Origin: Bacteroidales bacterium
Lineage (GTDB): Bacteria; Bacteroidota; Bacteroidia; Bacteroidales; Bacteroidaceae
DNA length: 64,000 bases
NCBI GenBank assembly: GCA_012517855.1
Contig: JAAYUD010000067.1
Location: forward strand, 1-64,000
Direction: 5' to 3'
Shown here: piece by piece, positions 46,335-56,000 of the stretch
Numbering within the stretch: position 1 is the stretch's first letter
Layout: every line of letters starts with the position of its first letter
Made by a program: the position numbers and the translations under genes
The notes under the pieces: generated by a model
What the model was told of the DNA's origin: nothing
Databases searched by the model: none
Seen by the model: only the letters and a program-made list of their open reading frames with translations

Positions 46335-47333
46335 ATGGAAAATTATTACTTTGAGAATCAGGCAAATGATTCAGAGAAAAGAAAACACGTAAGAATTCTA
46401 AATTCGAGCAAGTATCTATCTGCATTTTTAGATGAAGGAGAGGCTTTTTATGTAGGTTTACTATATGAAGACTATATTGATAGTCCTTATTTGGATAAAT
46501 ATGGATTGCCTAAGGATTTTGTTGATGATGCAACATTTACTCCGAAAGCAAGAAAAACAGTTTCAAAGAATAATGTAAATGGAAAATTCGTACGCAAACA
46601 ACCTGAAGAAAAAGTCACTAATACAAAACACATTGAATATACCACTAAAGATGGTACTCATGTTAGCTATTACAGAGACTTTCATATCTATGCCAAAGCA
46701 TTGCTGCATAAATATAATATGCAATTTACTTTTAAGACGAATATTCATGGCCAAAAAATTGTAGTATCATCAACCCCTCTGGTATATATAAATGACATAG
46801 AAAATAACATGAAGAATACCCATGTCATAAATTTATTTTGTGAAATATTTAACGACTTTGAAGTATTTACAGCTAACCTAGAACCCGCAATTCATTTTAA
46901 TAAAAGGTTTGATATGGAATTACTTCCAAAAGGTACATTGAATGAGGCTAAAAACTTTGATGAGGTAGTACGTATATCAAGTCATTATGTAAAAGATAAT
47001 CAAGAACAAAGGGCTTTTCAAAAAAGATTACAAATACTAAAAGAGTATGAGCCTGATATAAGAGGAAAAGGTCCAAATAATTTCTTTGGATATATTGCTT
47101 TTGGTTTTAGCAATTTAGATCTTATATTATTAGAAACAATGTATTCGGAAAATGCAACATATGTATTTAAATTATCTGATTATGAAACAAAAATTATAAG
47201 AGACAAACAATCGGTACTAAGGGAAAAGCTAATGATAGAAAGATTTTATCATGATGCAAATTGGGAGACTAGAATTAGACGTTTCCTCAATAAACGCATA
47301 AAAAGCTGTGAAGCCAATATTACACATGTATAA
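46335..47333 (+). CDS. Uncharacterized island protein, 332 aa
   Basis: I do not recognise a family with confidence. ATG 46335 (MENYYFENQANDSEK) is preferred; the frame can start 60 bases earlier at 46275 but that adds a very lysine-rich tail. No signal peptide or membrane segment is seen. The last 90 residues contain NNFFGYIAFGFSNLDLILLE and NATYVFKLSDYE, then MIERFYHDANWETRIRRFL. I recall similar G-Y-I-x-F and NATYVF ends in uncharacterized proteins near restriction or defence genes; this is memory, not a search. It is the last gene of the tRNA-Lys island. Confidence 0.65.
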   Translation: MENYYFENQANDSEKRKHVRILNSSKYLSAFLDEGEAFYVGLLYEDYIDSPYLDKYGLPKDFVDDATFTPKARKTVSKNNVNGKFVRKQPEEKVTNTKHIEYTTKDGTHVSYYRDFHIYAKALLHKYNMQFTFKTNIHGQKIVVSSTPLVYINDIENNMKNTHVINLFCEIFNDFEVFTANLEPAIHFNKRFDMELLPKGTLNEAKNFDEVVRISSHYVKDNQEQRAFQKRLQILKEYEPDIRGKGPNNFFGYIAFGFSNLDLILLETMYSENATYVFKLSDYETKIIRDKQSVLREKLMIERFYHDANWETRIRRFLNKRIKSCEANITHV

Positions 47334-47490
47334 ACATTGTATACCCGATAAAAGACTTACCTTTGTATCCAGTATCCTCTATGAGCAAACTACTGTAAAA
47401 GCATGCAGCAAATTAGTGGGATAACTCATGGGATATGCTTGGATGGTCAAATATGAAGTTTTAAATATCAGTGTCGTAACTCTATTGGAA

Positions 47491-47548
47491 GAGCCCCAAG
47501 CGGGTCACAGAAAAAGAAGTTCATTTCGGACTTCTTTCTCTGTTAATA
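47491..47548 (+). repeat. Right attachment-type direct repeat of the tRNA-Lys island
   Basis: A copy of 43462-43519 with four substitutions, including A to G in what was the acceptor stem (GCGGATC to GCGGGTC). The hairpin of the tRNA terminator is kept with one mispair. The distance between the two copies gives an island of about 4.03 kb. The remaining 150 bp between the unknown gene and this repeat hold nothing recognisable. Confidence 0.8.
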
Positions 47549-47586
47549 TTGCGACCTGTAGTTGGAACTGATATTATTTTTATTGA

Positions 47587-48699
47587 CTATCCGGCTTTTA
47601 TGACGAATCTGTACATTTTTGCTCGAGTGCATTTCTCCGAAACTTCTTCTAAAATTTGAGTGGCGTGTTGCTTGCTCATTCCTGCTTCAGAGGCGATAGT
47701 TATTATATTGTTAAGCGTAGGTTCTCCTTTACCGTTTATGGTTGTAGTGTGATAGCCATTAAAACCGCTACTTGGTAAAAGATCATAGGCGGGCGATAGT
47801 TTCCATGTTCCATTAATCCATTGAAAGGAGAAATTCTTAGCATGATCGTCTCGATTTGAAATCAATATATTGAATACCATCAAACGAAACATTTCTGCTA
47901 CCTGCTCCATGTCTTTAGTAAGGTTTAGAGTCAGTTTCAATAATATGGAGTAGTCGAGACTTGGAATACGATAATCTGCATGCAACAAACCTGCGGCGCT
48001 TATGGTATGCGTCTTTCCTTGAGGAGTTCTGTCGAACCGCTCTACTGCAAAATATCGACCTTGGAACAAGCGAGTTTCAGGCATTCGTATTCCGCATTCT
48101 TTAGCAAGAATTGAATAATTGTACTCTATTTCTCCTACATTACTAGGATCATTCGTTGCCTTAAACTTCACAAGCCACTCACGACCATCTATCTTGGCAA
48201 ATACTTTTGGTCGTGCTCCACCGGAAGAACCACCATATTTGTACAGCAAATCGACAGAATCATTACTGTCTTTGCTCTCAAGTATCTTTGCTGCTTCGTT
48301 GGCAAGGTGGTCAAAGTCATGTAATTTATCATCTGCGGCAATACTTTTATCCGGCCTATACTCTAGTGCACCACGACCTGTAGAGCCGATGAGCGATAGT
48401 CGCTCTGAAATATTCAGTTTGTATGGATCTATTCCTTTCTCTTGCAAATAACGATCGAGCAAAAGATTGCCCCACCCGTCAGGCAAACTATCGTCGAACA
48501 CTCCGAAGTTCCCTCTAAACGGATCTTGCTTAGCCATGAGCAATCCCGATTTTAATGGCAGGTAGAATGGAGATATCGAAAATCCGGTTTGTATCCAATC
48601 CGGATCGTACTCAAAGCCACATAGCGCTTCGGGAGTGAGAGCTATTCGTCCTACACGCCTATCGGACATAAAAACTTCTATGATTGAAATATTACTCAT
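47587..48699 (-). CDS. hipA: HipA-type toxin, serine/threonine kinase, 370 aa
   Basis: In relatives HipA phosphorylates a tRNA synthetase (or a related target) and slows growth; HipB neutralizes it. The N-terminal couple_hipA domain (GRIALTPEALCGFEYD, GVFDDSLPDGWGNLLLDR) is followed by the kinase core: GGSSGGARPKVFAK near the nucleotide site, SNRDDHAKNFSFQW with the catalytic Asp, and LSPAYDLLPSSGF as the DFG-like element. ATG 48699 (MSNISIIEV) overlaps the antitoxin stop by 8 bp (ATGAGTAA). A longer start at 48738 would overlap the antitoxin by 47 bp and add a polar tail, so it is less likely. Confidence 0.92.
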   Translation of the reverse strand: MSNISIIEVFMSDRRVGRIALTPEALCGFEYDPDWIQTGFSISPFYLPLKSGLLMAKQDPFRGNFGVFDDSLPDGWGNLLLDRYLQEKGIDPYKLNISERLSLIGSTGRGALEYRPDKSIAADDKLHDFDHLANEAAKILESKDSNDSVDLLYKYGGSSGGARPKVFAKIDGREWLVKFKATNDPSNVGEIEYNYSILAKECGIRMPETRLFQGRYFAVERFDRTPQGKTHTISAAGLLHADYRIPSLDYSILLKLTLNLTKDMEQVAEMFRLMVFNILISNRDDHAKNFSFQWINGTWKLSPAYDLLPSSGFNGYHTTTINGKGEPTLNNIITIASEAGMSKQHATQILEEVSEKCTRAKMYRFVIKAG

Positions 48700-49027
48700 T
48701 TCTATTTCCTCGTTTTCTTTGTTTTCGCTGTTCCGCATTTAGTATATCATCAATGCTTTGATAGATTTTACTATTGAATAGGGCTTCGAATTCATCCGTC
48801 ATATCTAATGCAAAGGCAAGCATCACTAACGAACGCAATGAAATCTCTCCCGATGATTCAAAACGTCTGTAAGAAGGTAAAGAGAGCCCTGCCTTTGTCG
48901 CAAGCATCTTTTGCGTCCATTCTTTTTCCAATCGCCTTTGCTTCACTCGTCGGGCGATACCAGACATAATGAGATCAGGAGTTTTCTCTATAAGTGATAA
49001 TATATTATCGTTTATTCCGCTTTCCAT
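48692..49027 (-). CDS. hipB: HipB-like XRE antitoxin, 111 aa
   Basis: A small DNA-binding protein. The HTH covers about residues 18-75 (VKQRRLEKEWTQKMLATKAG, SLPSYRRFESSGEISLRSLV). The basic C-terminus (QRKQRKRGNRNE) ends 8 bp into the toxin gene. It likely binds its own promoter and the toxin. The upstream region has a good promoter overlapping two AACTTT direct repeats (- strand, 10-bp period) that could be its operator. Confidence 0.88.
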   Translation of the reverse strand: MESGINDNILSLIEKTPDLIMSGIARRVKQRRLEKEWTQKMLATKAGLSLPSYRRFESSGEISLRSLVMLAFALDMTDEFEALFNSKIYQSIDDILNAEQRKQRKRGNRNE

Positions 49028-49055
49028 TTAATAATAGCCATTATATGATTACTTA

Positions 49056-49086
49056 CAAAGTTAATGAAAGTTCTCTAATTATCAAA
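49056..49086 (-). promoter_or_regulatory. Promoter of the hipBA operon
   Basis: On the - strand TTTG (49083-49086) and TAACTTTG (49056-49063) are 19 bp apart, matching the -33/-7 consensus, 29 bp before the hipB start. AACTTT occurs twice here with a 4-base gap, a candidate operator. Confidence 0.65.
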
Positions 49087-49207
49087 CAAATAAAATAATC
49101 TTTTTGTCTGCAAATACAAATACTAACGATAGCACGGCTATAAATACTAATATTCGGGCAACAAAATATACGAATAGTAGCACGTAATATGCGATTGAAT
49201 TTTTGCA

Positions 49208-49600
49208 AAGTTGTCGTATGTTAGTTTTTCTGGTGACGTCCTTAAGTTTTTCTGACAACGTATGGACGTCAACAAATTTACATACATACGTGGTCTTGGA
49301 TGGTAAGAGTTCATTGTTGCATTTTGTAAGACCATGAAATCATTTGCATTTCAACCTTTGCCACTTCCGTATGACACCATTACGCGCTATCCCACAGTAT
49401 GTTAATGGTGCACCGTATACAACGCCAGCGGAAAAAGGTTCGAAAATCGGCCCTAGAGCATACTGTAGAGTCCTTATTTTCAGCGGACCTCTGCTTAGAA
49501 TAAGTCTAAACGATAGCCTACAGGTAGCTGAGGAGCCGTTTGTGTATATACGAGTGTGCCCCATTCATTTAGTTCTTCATGTCCCTTTGTCTTCTCATTT
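49208..49600. repeat. Second copy of the degenerate repeat, inverted relative to 10.07-10.54 kb
   Basis: 49208-49268 matches the reverse complement of 10478-10540, including GGTGACGTCCTTAAG. 49345-49590 matches the reverse complement of 10070-10270. A frame at 49344-49607 would encode 87 residues (MHFNLCHFRMTPLRAIPQY...), but the 10-kb copy diverges by scattered changes and neither has a signal peptide, a domain or a good promoter. I treat it as a decayed element rather than a gene. It may be a remnant of a transposable unit or a non-coding RNA. Confidence 0.65.
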
Positions 49601-50095
49601 TTACTGATGAGCCCGAGATACGCATCTTCATTGACGCAAAATTGCGTTGATTTAAAGTAGTGATGTTGATGTTGCTTTTCTGAATGTTTTGGGAGGTGAA
49701 TATTGAAGACGATACTGATACTATTTTAACCATACAGAAGAGGTACTTATCGACTTACTTAATCGACCTTGTGTCCTCGAAAAATGATAAGGACGAACAT
49801 AAAAAATCATAAGGACGAAACTAAAAGTTTATACATACAAACATTTATTTTCGTCCTTATGATTTTCTCGTTGTATATCAATCATTTATACGCTTTACTT
49901 CTATGCCTCGCTTTTGTTGAGCTTACATTCGAGTACTGAGACGATAACGTACATAGTGCCCTGTAATGGTCTGTGGGTTAGGTCTGGATAAGAAAGTATT
50001 AGAATATCTGGAACTGTTCACCTTGAAATTCACGTCCTCTTGCAACTCATTCGACTTACCTCACACTGAGTATATAATATCATTCACCTTGAATT
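49601..50095. other. Gene-free stretch after the degenerate repeat; one short element and a possible barrel-protein remnant
   Basis: It contains a half-site (AAATGATAAGGACGAAC, 49782-49798), the short element at 49808-49861, and little else. Between about 49927 and 50067 the - strand reads FKVNSSRYSNTFLSRPN and ITGHYVRYRLSTRM before a stop; this could be the C-terminal strand pair of a lost outer-membrane beta-barrel protein. That reading is weak. Confidence 0.4.
49808..49861. repeat. 54-bp element with CATAAGGACGAAA inverted ends
   Basis: CATAAGGACGAAA at 49808-49820 is mirrored by TTTCGTCCTTATG at 49849-49861. The inverted match extends outward by four or five A/T bases on each side. The interior (28 bp) differs from that of the 25552-25627 element, but the ends are identical to it. 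There is no ORF inside. Confidence 0.7.
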
Positions 50096-51727
50096 TTAAT
50101 TTTGTGTGCCCTTTTCAGAAGGCTGTTTGGCTATCTTGTCTAGTAAATAGAGTATTTCCGCATTTGCGTCGAAGTCATACTTTTTGTAGTCTTGATACGT
50201 TGGCATTAGGTCTGGGTAGAATATCTTGGCGCGTTTGTCACTGACAGGAAGAAATATCTGCATGCTATTCGATATGCTCCCTTTCAGGTGAGTATAAGGT
50301 AGACAGAAGGGCGTTTTCTCCATATACGTATTGGGAGCTTGACTGCTTGGAATGCCGACGATAGTCGCTCCCATACGCCACAGGTAAAACGCATAGTGGA
50401 AAGCGGCACTGAAAGTACCTGCATCAGTTACAACATATATATGTTGGGGATGATATAGCGGGCTACCTTTCAATTTAGTGAGCAGTGGGCGAGATGCACT
50501 CATGCAATTATGAATGAAACTTCTTCGCAAACTGTCTGTGGAAGTATCAACAGACGGCTTGTCATTTTCAGTAATATAATCTCCTAATTTATAATGGGTA
50601 CCTTGTTGCCGGTTGAATTCGTCTAGAGAGGTGTCGATTTTTTGCAAATATAATGGAGAAATAAGACGGTAGAACTCGGTGTTCATGTCTTTTGTGATAT
50701 AATTGTCACCATACATCATTAACAGCGAGGGGAGCGTAATCGGTGTCCATCCTCCGCCATCATTTCGAAGGTCGATGATTAGATCTTCAGACTTATATTT
50801 CTTCATTTGAGTGAGCATGTTGGCAAAAACCTCTGAGAACGAGGGTATACCTGCTAATGCTTTTACTGTGTCGCACGGCATTTCTTTCTTCAAGGTATAT
50901 TTATAATAGTTTTTAATCTCGTCGTAGGCTCCGTCCCATTTGTTCTTCCAGCAATATTCATAGTTTTCGCGTGCCATTATTTTGCTAATACGTATGACCA
51001 TTATATGTTTTTCTTTATCTGCAAATTGATAGTTAAGGTTTTTAGAAGGTAATTTCGTACTAGCCGGAGTAAATGTGATGGGTACGTTGTTGAGCGAGTC
51101 GCTGTTTACGAGCGGCAGCGAAAGGACGACCGATTTGTTGTCGGCAGTACGCAATGAGTAGCGAATGGAATCGGTGAATTCGGTACCCAACTGGCGCAAT
51201 AAGTTCTCCGCATTTGCTTCCCAATGCAGGGCGTTATAATTGCCATATATATTCTCACACGGATATATGTATTCTATACGTTTCAGTAGTTCTGCAATGC
51301 TAACGCTATTGATGCTGTCCAATCTAGCTCCTAACAAATCTTTATGACTGGTACTTATTCCGTCTACAATCAATCCGTCGGGAATCACCCTGAATGCTAC
51401 GCGTTGCACATAGCGTTCTATATCGGTACTTTTATTGTATTGTATTCCTGTATGCCCGTCGTGAATATTAGAAAGAAAAGTATTCACTTTGTTTACAAAC
51501 ATCGTCTCTGTACAAGCATTCTTCTGCAAATCTTGCACGACATTATTGGCTGCTTTGTAGAAAAAAACTTTTCCTCCGAAGCCGCTATATGGGTCGGGGT
51601 GAGTAGACTCCAGTAACTTTACAAGATAGCTAAAGTCAGATGCTAACGAATCTTTGTTGAGTGTTGTTTGGGCATTTGAAGCGAGAGCGAATAAACCGAT
51701 TATGATTGAAAGACATAGATGTTTCAT
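50096..51727 (-). CDS. S41 family peptidase-like protein, secreted, 543 aa
   Basis: A signal peptide ends near residue 19 (LASNAQTT). An N-terminal helical domain (KDSLASDFSYLVKLLESTHP) is followed by an irregular middle region. The tail carries an S41 fold: EDLIIDLRNDGGGWTPITLP and HIYVVTDAGTFSAAFHYAFY with predicted catalytic S440, then GATIVGIPSSQAP. It lacks an obvious PDZ domain and differs from the S41 protein at 38367. Similar proteins in Bacteroidota are annotated as S41 peptidases of unknown substrate. It appears to be a single-gene unit with its own promoter. Confidence 0.87.
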   Translation of the reverse strand: MKHLCLSIIIGLFALASNAQTTLNKDSLASDFSYLVKLLESTHPDPYSGFGGKVFFYKAANNVVQDLQKNACTETMFVNKVNTFLSNIHDGHTGIQYNKSTDIERYVQRVAFRVIPDGLIVDGISTSHKDLLGARLDSINSVSIAELLKRIEYIYPCENIYGNYNALHWEANAENLLRQLGTEFTDSIRYSLRTADNKSVVLSLPLVNSDSLNNVPITFTPASTKLPSKNLNYQFADKEKHIMVIRISKIMARENYEYCWKNKWDGAYDEIKNYYKYTLKKEMPCDTVKALAGIPSFSEVFANMLTQMKKYKSEDLIIDLRNDGGGWTPITLPSLLMMYGDNYITKDMNTEFYRLISPLYLQKIDTSLDEFNRQQGTHYKLGDYITENDKPSVDTSTDSLRRSFIHNCMSASRPLLTKLKGSPLYHPQHIYVVTDAGTFSAAFHYAFYLWRMGATIVGIPSSQAPNTYMEKTPFCLPYTHLKGSISNSMQIFLPVSDKRAKIFYPDLMPTYQDYKKYDFDANAEILYLLDKIAKQPSEKGTQN

Positions 51728-51810
51728 TTTCGTATAACATTGGTTGGATATATCTATATGACAATTGTGCCAATGAATTATTTATTTTTTTGTTGGGCAT
51801 AATTCGAAAA

Positions 51811-51818
51811 CAAAGTTA
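51811..51818 (-). promoter_or_regulatory. Predicted -7 element for the S41-like gene
   Basis: On the - strand it reads TAACTTTG, a full TAnnTTTG match, 83 bp before the start at 51727. No clear TTG is seen at the -33 position. Confidence 0.4.
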
Positions 51819-51914
51819 GGTAATTTTGAATAGAATATCGTGCCATTATCAAAAGAATCTTTGGCGAAAATGAAAACTCTTCATTATTATTCCGTTGCCT
51901 ATAGGTTTAATGCG

Positions 51915-52628
51915 TTACTTAAAGTTTATTTCTGCTTTGCGAGCCTGTGCGTGCTGCAGTTGTCGTTTAATGAGATAGAGTTTGCCGTCTTTGACAAACT
52001 TGGCTCCGGTCTGTTTGAACCAAAAGGCTACATCCTCTTCTACGCATACACTACGCAGATCCATCACCCAATCGAAATGACACACCCGAGCTTCGTTGCC
52101 CGATTCGCCACCGGCAACAACTTGTTCTATCCACGTACTGATCTCGAAAGGACGAAGATCGATTCTTTCTAAAAGTGGTTCGCAAATAATGATTTTATGT
52201 TTGATGGGGGCTGCCTTGTATATAGGCAAACGGTAATCGGCACATGCTTGATTCTCTACTGTGCAGCAAATGGTCATATTGTCGTATCCATCTCCCCAAT
52301 CTTCGGGCAGGCACTGGGCGAAACGGTCAATGCGCTTGGTAATGAGGATGAAATTCAAATCGCTACGTTGCTTTATCATACTCCAAGCCTCTGTACGCCA
52401 TTTATCGGCATCTTCGACAAAGAAGTCCGATGTAAAGCAGGTGTATACCAACGTTCCGGATGGAATTTTATATTCTCCATTTCGTTTCTTACGAATCGGT
52501 AAATCGAAATTCTTCGTTTGCGTCACCACCGAACTATCCACGTCTCGTTTGGCATCACCCCGATAGACATAGCAATATTTGCATCCGGGGCTTAACTTGT
52601 GGCAGCCATGCCATAAGTTCCACATCAT
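51915..52628 (-). CDS. DUF5131 (phage Gp37/Gp68-like) protein, about 237 aa
   Basis: The chosen start gives MMWNLWHGCHKLSPGCKYCY, with cysteines C-x6-C-x2-C near the N-terminus, as in DUF5131 proteins, which resemble radical-SAM-type barrels. GTLVYTCFTSDFFVED, FILITKRIDRFAQCLPEDWG, NMTICCTVENQACADYRLP and IEQVVAGGESGNEARVCHFDWV are all typical. Function is unknown. The frame extends upstream to a TTG at 52727, and ATG 52658 is a middle option; ATG 52628 is favoured because GAGGG lies 3-7 bp before it and homologues start near this point. Upstream are three TCGTCA-type repeats. Confidence 0.85.
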   Translation of the reverse strand: MMWNLWHGCHKLSPGCKYCYVYRGDAKRDVDSSVVTQTKNFDLPIRKKRNGEYKIPSGTLVYTCFTSDFFVEDADKWRTEAWSMIKQRSDLNFILITKRIDRFAQCLPEDWGDGYDNMTICCTVENQACADYRLPIYKAAPIKHKIIICEPLLERIDLRPFEISTWIEQVVAGGESGNEARVCHFDWVMDLRSVCVEEDVAFWFKQTGAKFVKDGKLYLIKRQLQHAQARKAEINFK

Positions 52629-52727
52629 CGACCCTCTGACAATAGCGTTTGCTGGCATAGTAGCGTTTGTTTGATGGTTCTTATATCCACTTACTTTACA
52701 GCGAAGATAATAAAAAGAATCTCTCAA

Positions 52728-52767
52728 TTGACGATTTTTGCATTAAATTCGTCAATAGACTGACGAT
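52728..52767. promoter_or_regulatory. Three TGACGA/TCGTCA repeats upstream of the DUF5131 gene
   Basis: TTGACGA (52728-52734), TCGTCAA (52749-52755, inverted) and TGACGAT (52761-52767) make two inverted pairs. This looks like an operator for a dimeric regulator not encoded alongside. Confidence 0.4.
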
Positions 52768-52789
52768 TTTACCATTTCTCGATTTGTTT

Positions 52790-52981
52790 TCAAAGCAGAA
52801 CATTTAATTGATATTCATCTTTATACCCATAGAATACCAACTTCTGTAGACGGTTAGTAAATGTTTTTATATTCTTCGCCGATTTGTTTCGCCGTTGTAC
52901 TTGCATAACCAAAATTTTCTCCATATATTGCCATACCGTTTCTTTAAAACCGATCGATTTATTTCTTTGGGAGTTGGTCAT
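52790..52981 (-). CDS. Possible small basic protein, 63 aa (doubtful)
   Basis: The frame starts MTNSQRNKSIGFKETVWQYM and is rich in Lys, Gln and Asn. It has no recognisable domain. It lies alone between the DUF5131 gene and the GH31 gene, on the - strand, without a clear promoter. It may be a chance frame or the remains of a larger gene. Confidence 0.25.
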   Translation of the reverse strand: MTNSQRNKSIGFKETVWQYMEKILVMQVQRRNKSAKNIKTFTNRLQKLVFYGYKDEYQLNVLL

Positions 52982-53066
52982 ACTTCCAATAAAACAAGTA
53001 TTCGGATGAGTGAGAAACGCTTTTAATGGTTTATTTCAAACATTTTTAAATAGGCTCTAAATAAAC

Positions 53067-56000
53067 ATGAGAAATTTTGCAATCACATTGTTTTCCATCC
53101 TGTTTTTATTATCACCGTTGAGCGAGGCGAAAACAGGTACAAAACAAATCGGCAACGAAGTAACAGAATTGGCAGGCAACAAAATCGTCAGTTGCCGGAA
53201 GACCAATCCGACAACCGTAGAGGTTGTCTTTTCAGATAATCGATGCATCACCTTCGACTTTTACGGCGATAATATCTTCCGTGTGTTTCAAGACAATGCC
53301 GGCGGTGCCATGCGAGAGCCTGAAGCCAAACCTTATGCTCGGATACTAACGGACAACCCGCGAAGAGATGTTTCCGGCTTGTCGGTTCGCAACGATAATG
53401 AAAATGTTTATATCGAAACGGCGCGGGTGCTTGTAGCCATAAACAAGGAATCGCTTTGTATGAAGATAACCGATCGCAAAACGTCGGTTGTCGTGTTGGA
53501 ACAAGTAGTACCCGTCTCTTTCGAAAAAGATAGAGTGACTGTGACACTCAAAGAGAATCCGAACGAATATTTCTATGGCGGAGGGGTGCAAAACGGACGT
53601 TTCTCTCATAAAGGAAAAGTCATTGCCATTGAAAATCAAAATAGCTGGACCGACGGAGGAGTAGCTTCTCCCGCGCCTCTCTTCTGGTCGACCGGCGGAT
53701 ATGGCATGTTGTGCTATACTTTCAAGAAGGGCAAATACGATTTCGGCGCTTCCGAAAAGGGTAAAGTCAAAATCATGCACGATACGTCTTATCTGGACGC
53801 TTTTATTATGATAGACAATAGTCCCGTTTCTATCTTGAACGATTATTATCAGCTCACCGGCAAGCCCGTGCTGCTACCCGAGTTTGCTTTTTACGAAGGA
53901 CACCTCAATGCTTACAATCGGGATTATTGGAAAGAAAGCAAAGAGGGTATCTTGTTCGAAGACGGCAAGTGCTACAAAGAGAGTCAGAAGGATAATGGCG
54001 GAATCAAGGAATCGCTCAATGGCGAGAAAAACAATTATCTCTTTTCTGCCAGAGCCGTCATCGATCGATATAAGAAATACGATATGCCGTTGGGATGGAT
54101 TCTTCCCAACGATGGATATGGTGCCGGATATGGCCAAACGAATACGCTCGACGGGAATATTGAAAATCTTAAGGCATTTGGCGATTACGCCCGCCAAAAC
54201 GGTGTGCAGATAGGACTGTGGACGCAATCGGACTTACACCCTAAAGCCGGAGTGAGCGCACTGTTGCAAAGAGACATCGTGAAAGAAGTGCGAGATGCCG
54301 GGGTCAGGGTGCTCAAAACCGATGTGGCATGGGTAGGCGAGGGGTACTCTTTCGGATTGAACGGCGTTTCCGATGTTGCTCATATTATGCCCGGTTATGG
54401 AAACAATGCACGTCCGTTTATTATCACACTCGACGGATGGGCGGGGACGCAACGATATGCAGGGGTATGGACGGGAGACCAGACCGGCGGTGAATGGGAA
54501 TATATTCGTTTTCATATTCCCACCTATATCGGTGCCGGGCTATCGGGCATGCCCAACATTACTTCGGACATGGACGGCATCTTTGGCGGTCGAAACTTAC
54601 TCGTCAACGTTCGCGATTTCCAATGGAAAACATTTACTCCCATGCAGCTCAATATGGACGGCTGGGGAGCTAACGAGAAATATCCGCAGGCCTTGGGCGA
54701 ACCCGCCACTTCGATTAATAGGTGGTATCTCAAGCTCAAGTCGCAACTGATACCTTATACATACAGCGTTGCCAAAGAAGCGACGGACGGTATGCCGCTC
54801 ATTCGCGCTATGCTGTTGGAGGCGCCCAACGATTATACGTGCGGCACTGCTACGCAATATCAATTTATGTACGGTCCCTCTTTCTTGATTGCTCCCATTT
54901 ATCAGCAGACCAAATGCGACTTGCAAGGACACGACATACGTAATGGTATCTATCTGCCCTCGGGCAATTGGATCGATTATTTCACGGGAGAGAAATACAA
55001 GGGCAATCGTATTATCAACAGCTTCGACGCTCCCCTGTGGAAACTTCCTGTCTTTGTTAAGGCTGGGGCTATTATTCCGATGGCAAATCCCAATAACAAT
55101 GTTTCCCAAATCGATCAAAGGCGACGCATATACGAGATATACCCCGAAGGTAAAAGTGTTTTTACCGAATATCACGACGACGGCACCACCGAAGCCTATC
55201 TATCGGGCAAGAGCACGACGACTCTTATCGAATCGAATGTGGCGGGCCGTGTGGCAACCATTACCGTACATCCTACCAAGGGGACTTTCGACGGTTTCGT
55301 AAAGGTCAAGGCTACGGAATTCAGAATAAATGTGACGGCCAAGCCCCAATCGGTACAGGCTAAAATAGGCAACAAGACCGTCTTGCTGAAAGAAGTGAAG
55401 TCGATGAATAGTCTTTCCGGCGGACAGAATGTTTGTTTCTATGATGCCTCGCCTCGTTTTGAGACTTTTGCTACCAAGGGGAGTGCATTGGCAAAGACTG
55501 TCATCGCCAAAAATCCTTTGCTGTATGTCAAGTTGGCTCCTTCTGATATTACTTCTGCTGCCATTACTCTTACTATAAAAGGGTATCAGTTTTCACCGAA
55601 AAGCTCGTCTTTGCTATCTACCGGCAAACTGACTGCTCCCGCACAGTTCCATGTGACCGAGCCACACCGACAGGCTTATGCTCTGACTCCTTCGTGGAGC
55701 AAAGTTACGGGGGCCGATTATTACGAAATCAGTTACAATGGCAATATTTATACCAACATTAAAGATACCTGTATGCTGTTCGACGGACTCACTACTCAAA
55801 CAACCTACGCATTCAAGTTGCGAGCGGTCAACAAAAGCGGCGTTTCCGCTTGGGCGGAAACGAAGGCGACAACCAAATCCGATCCGCTCGAGTTTGCCAT
55901 TCAAAACATACACGGTGATGCCTCTGCTCCAAGTCAAGAAGGATTCGAACTCTATCATTTGTTCGATTTCTCCGATACCGGTGACATTTGGCATACCAAA

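Noticed and set aside
49344-49607. 87-residue frame on the + strand
   Set aside because: It lies in the degenerate repeat; the 10-kb copy has scattered changes and no intact equivalent, and no domain or promoter was found.
52629-52727. Upstream extension of the DUF5131 protein to a TTG
   Set aside because: The added residues do not resemble the family, and an RBS-like GAGGG precedes the later ATG.
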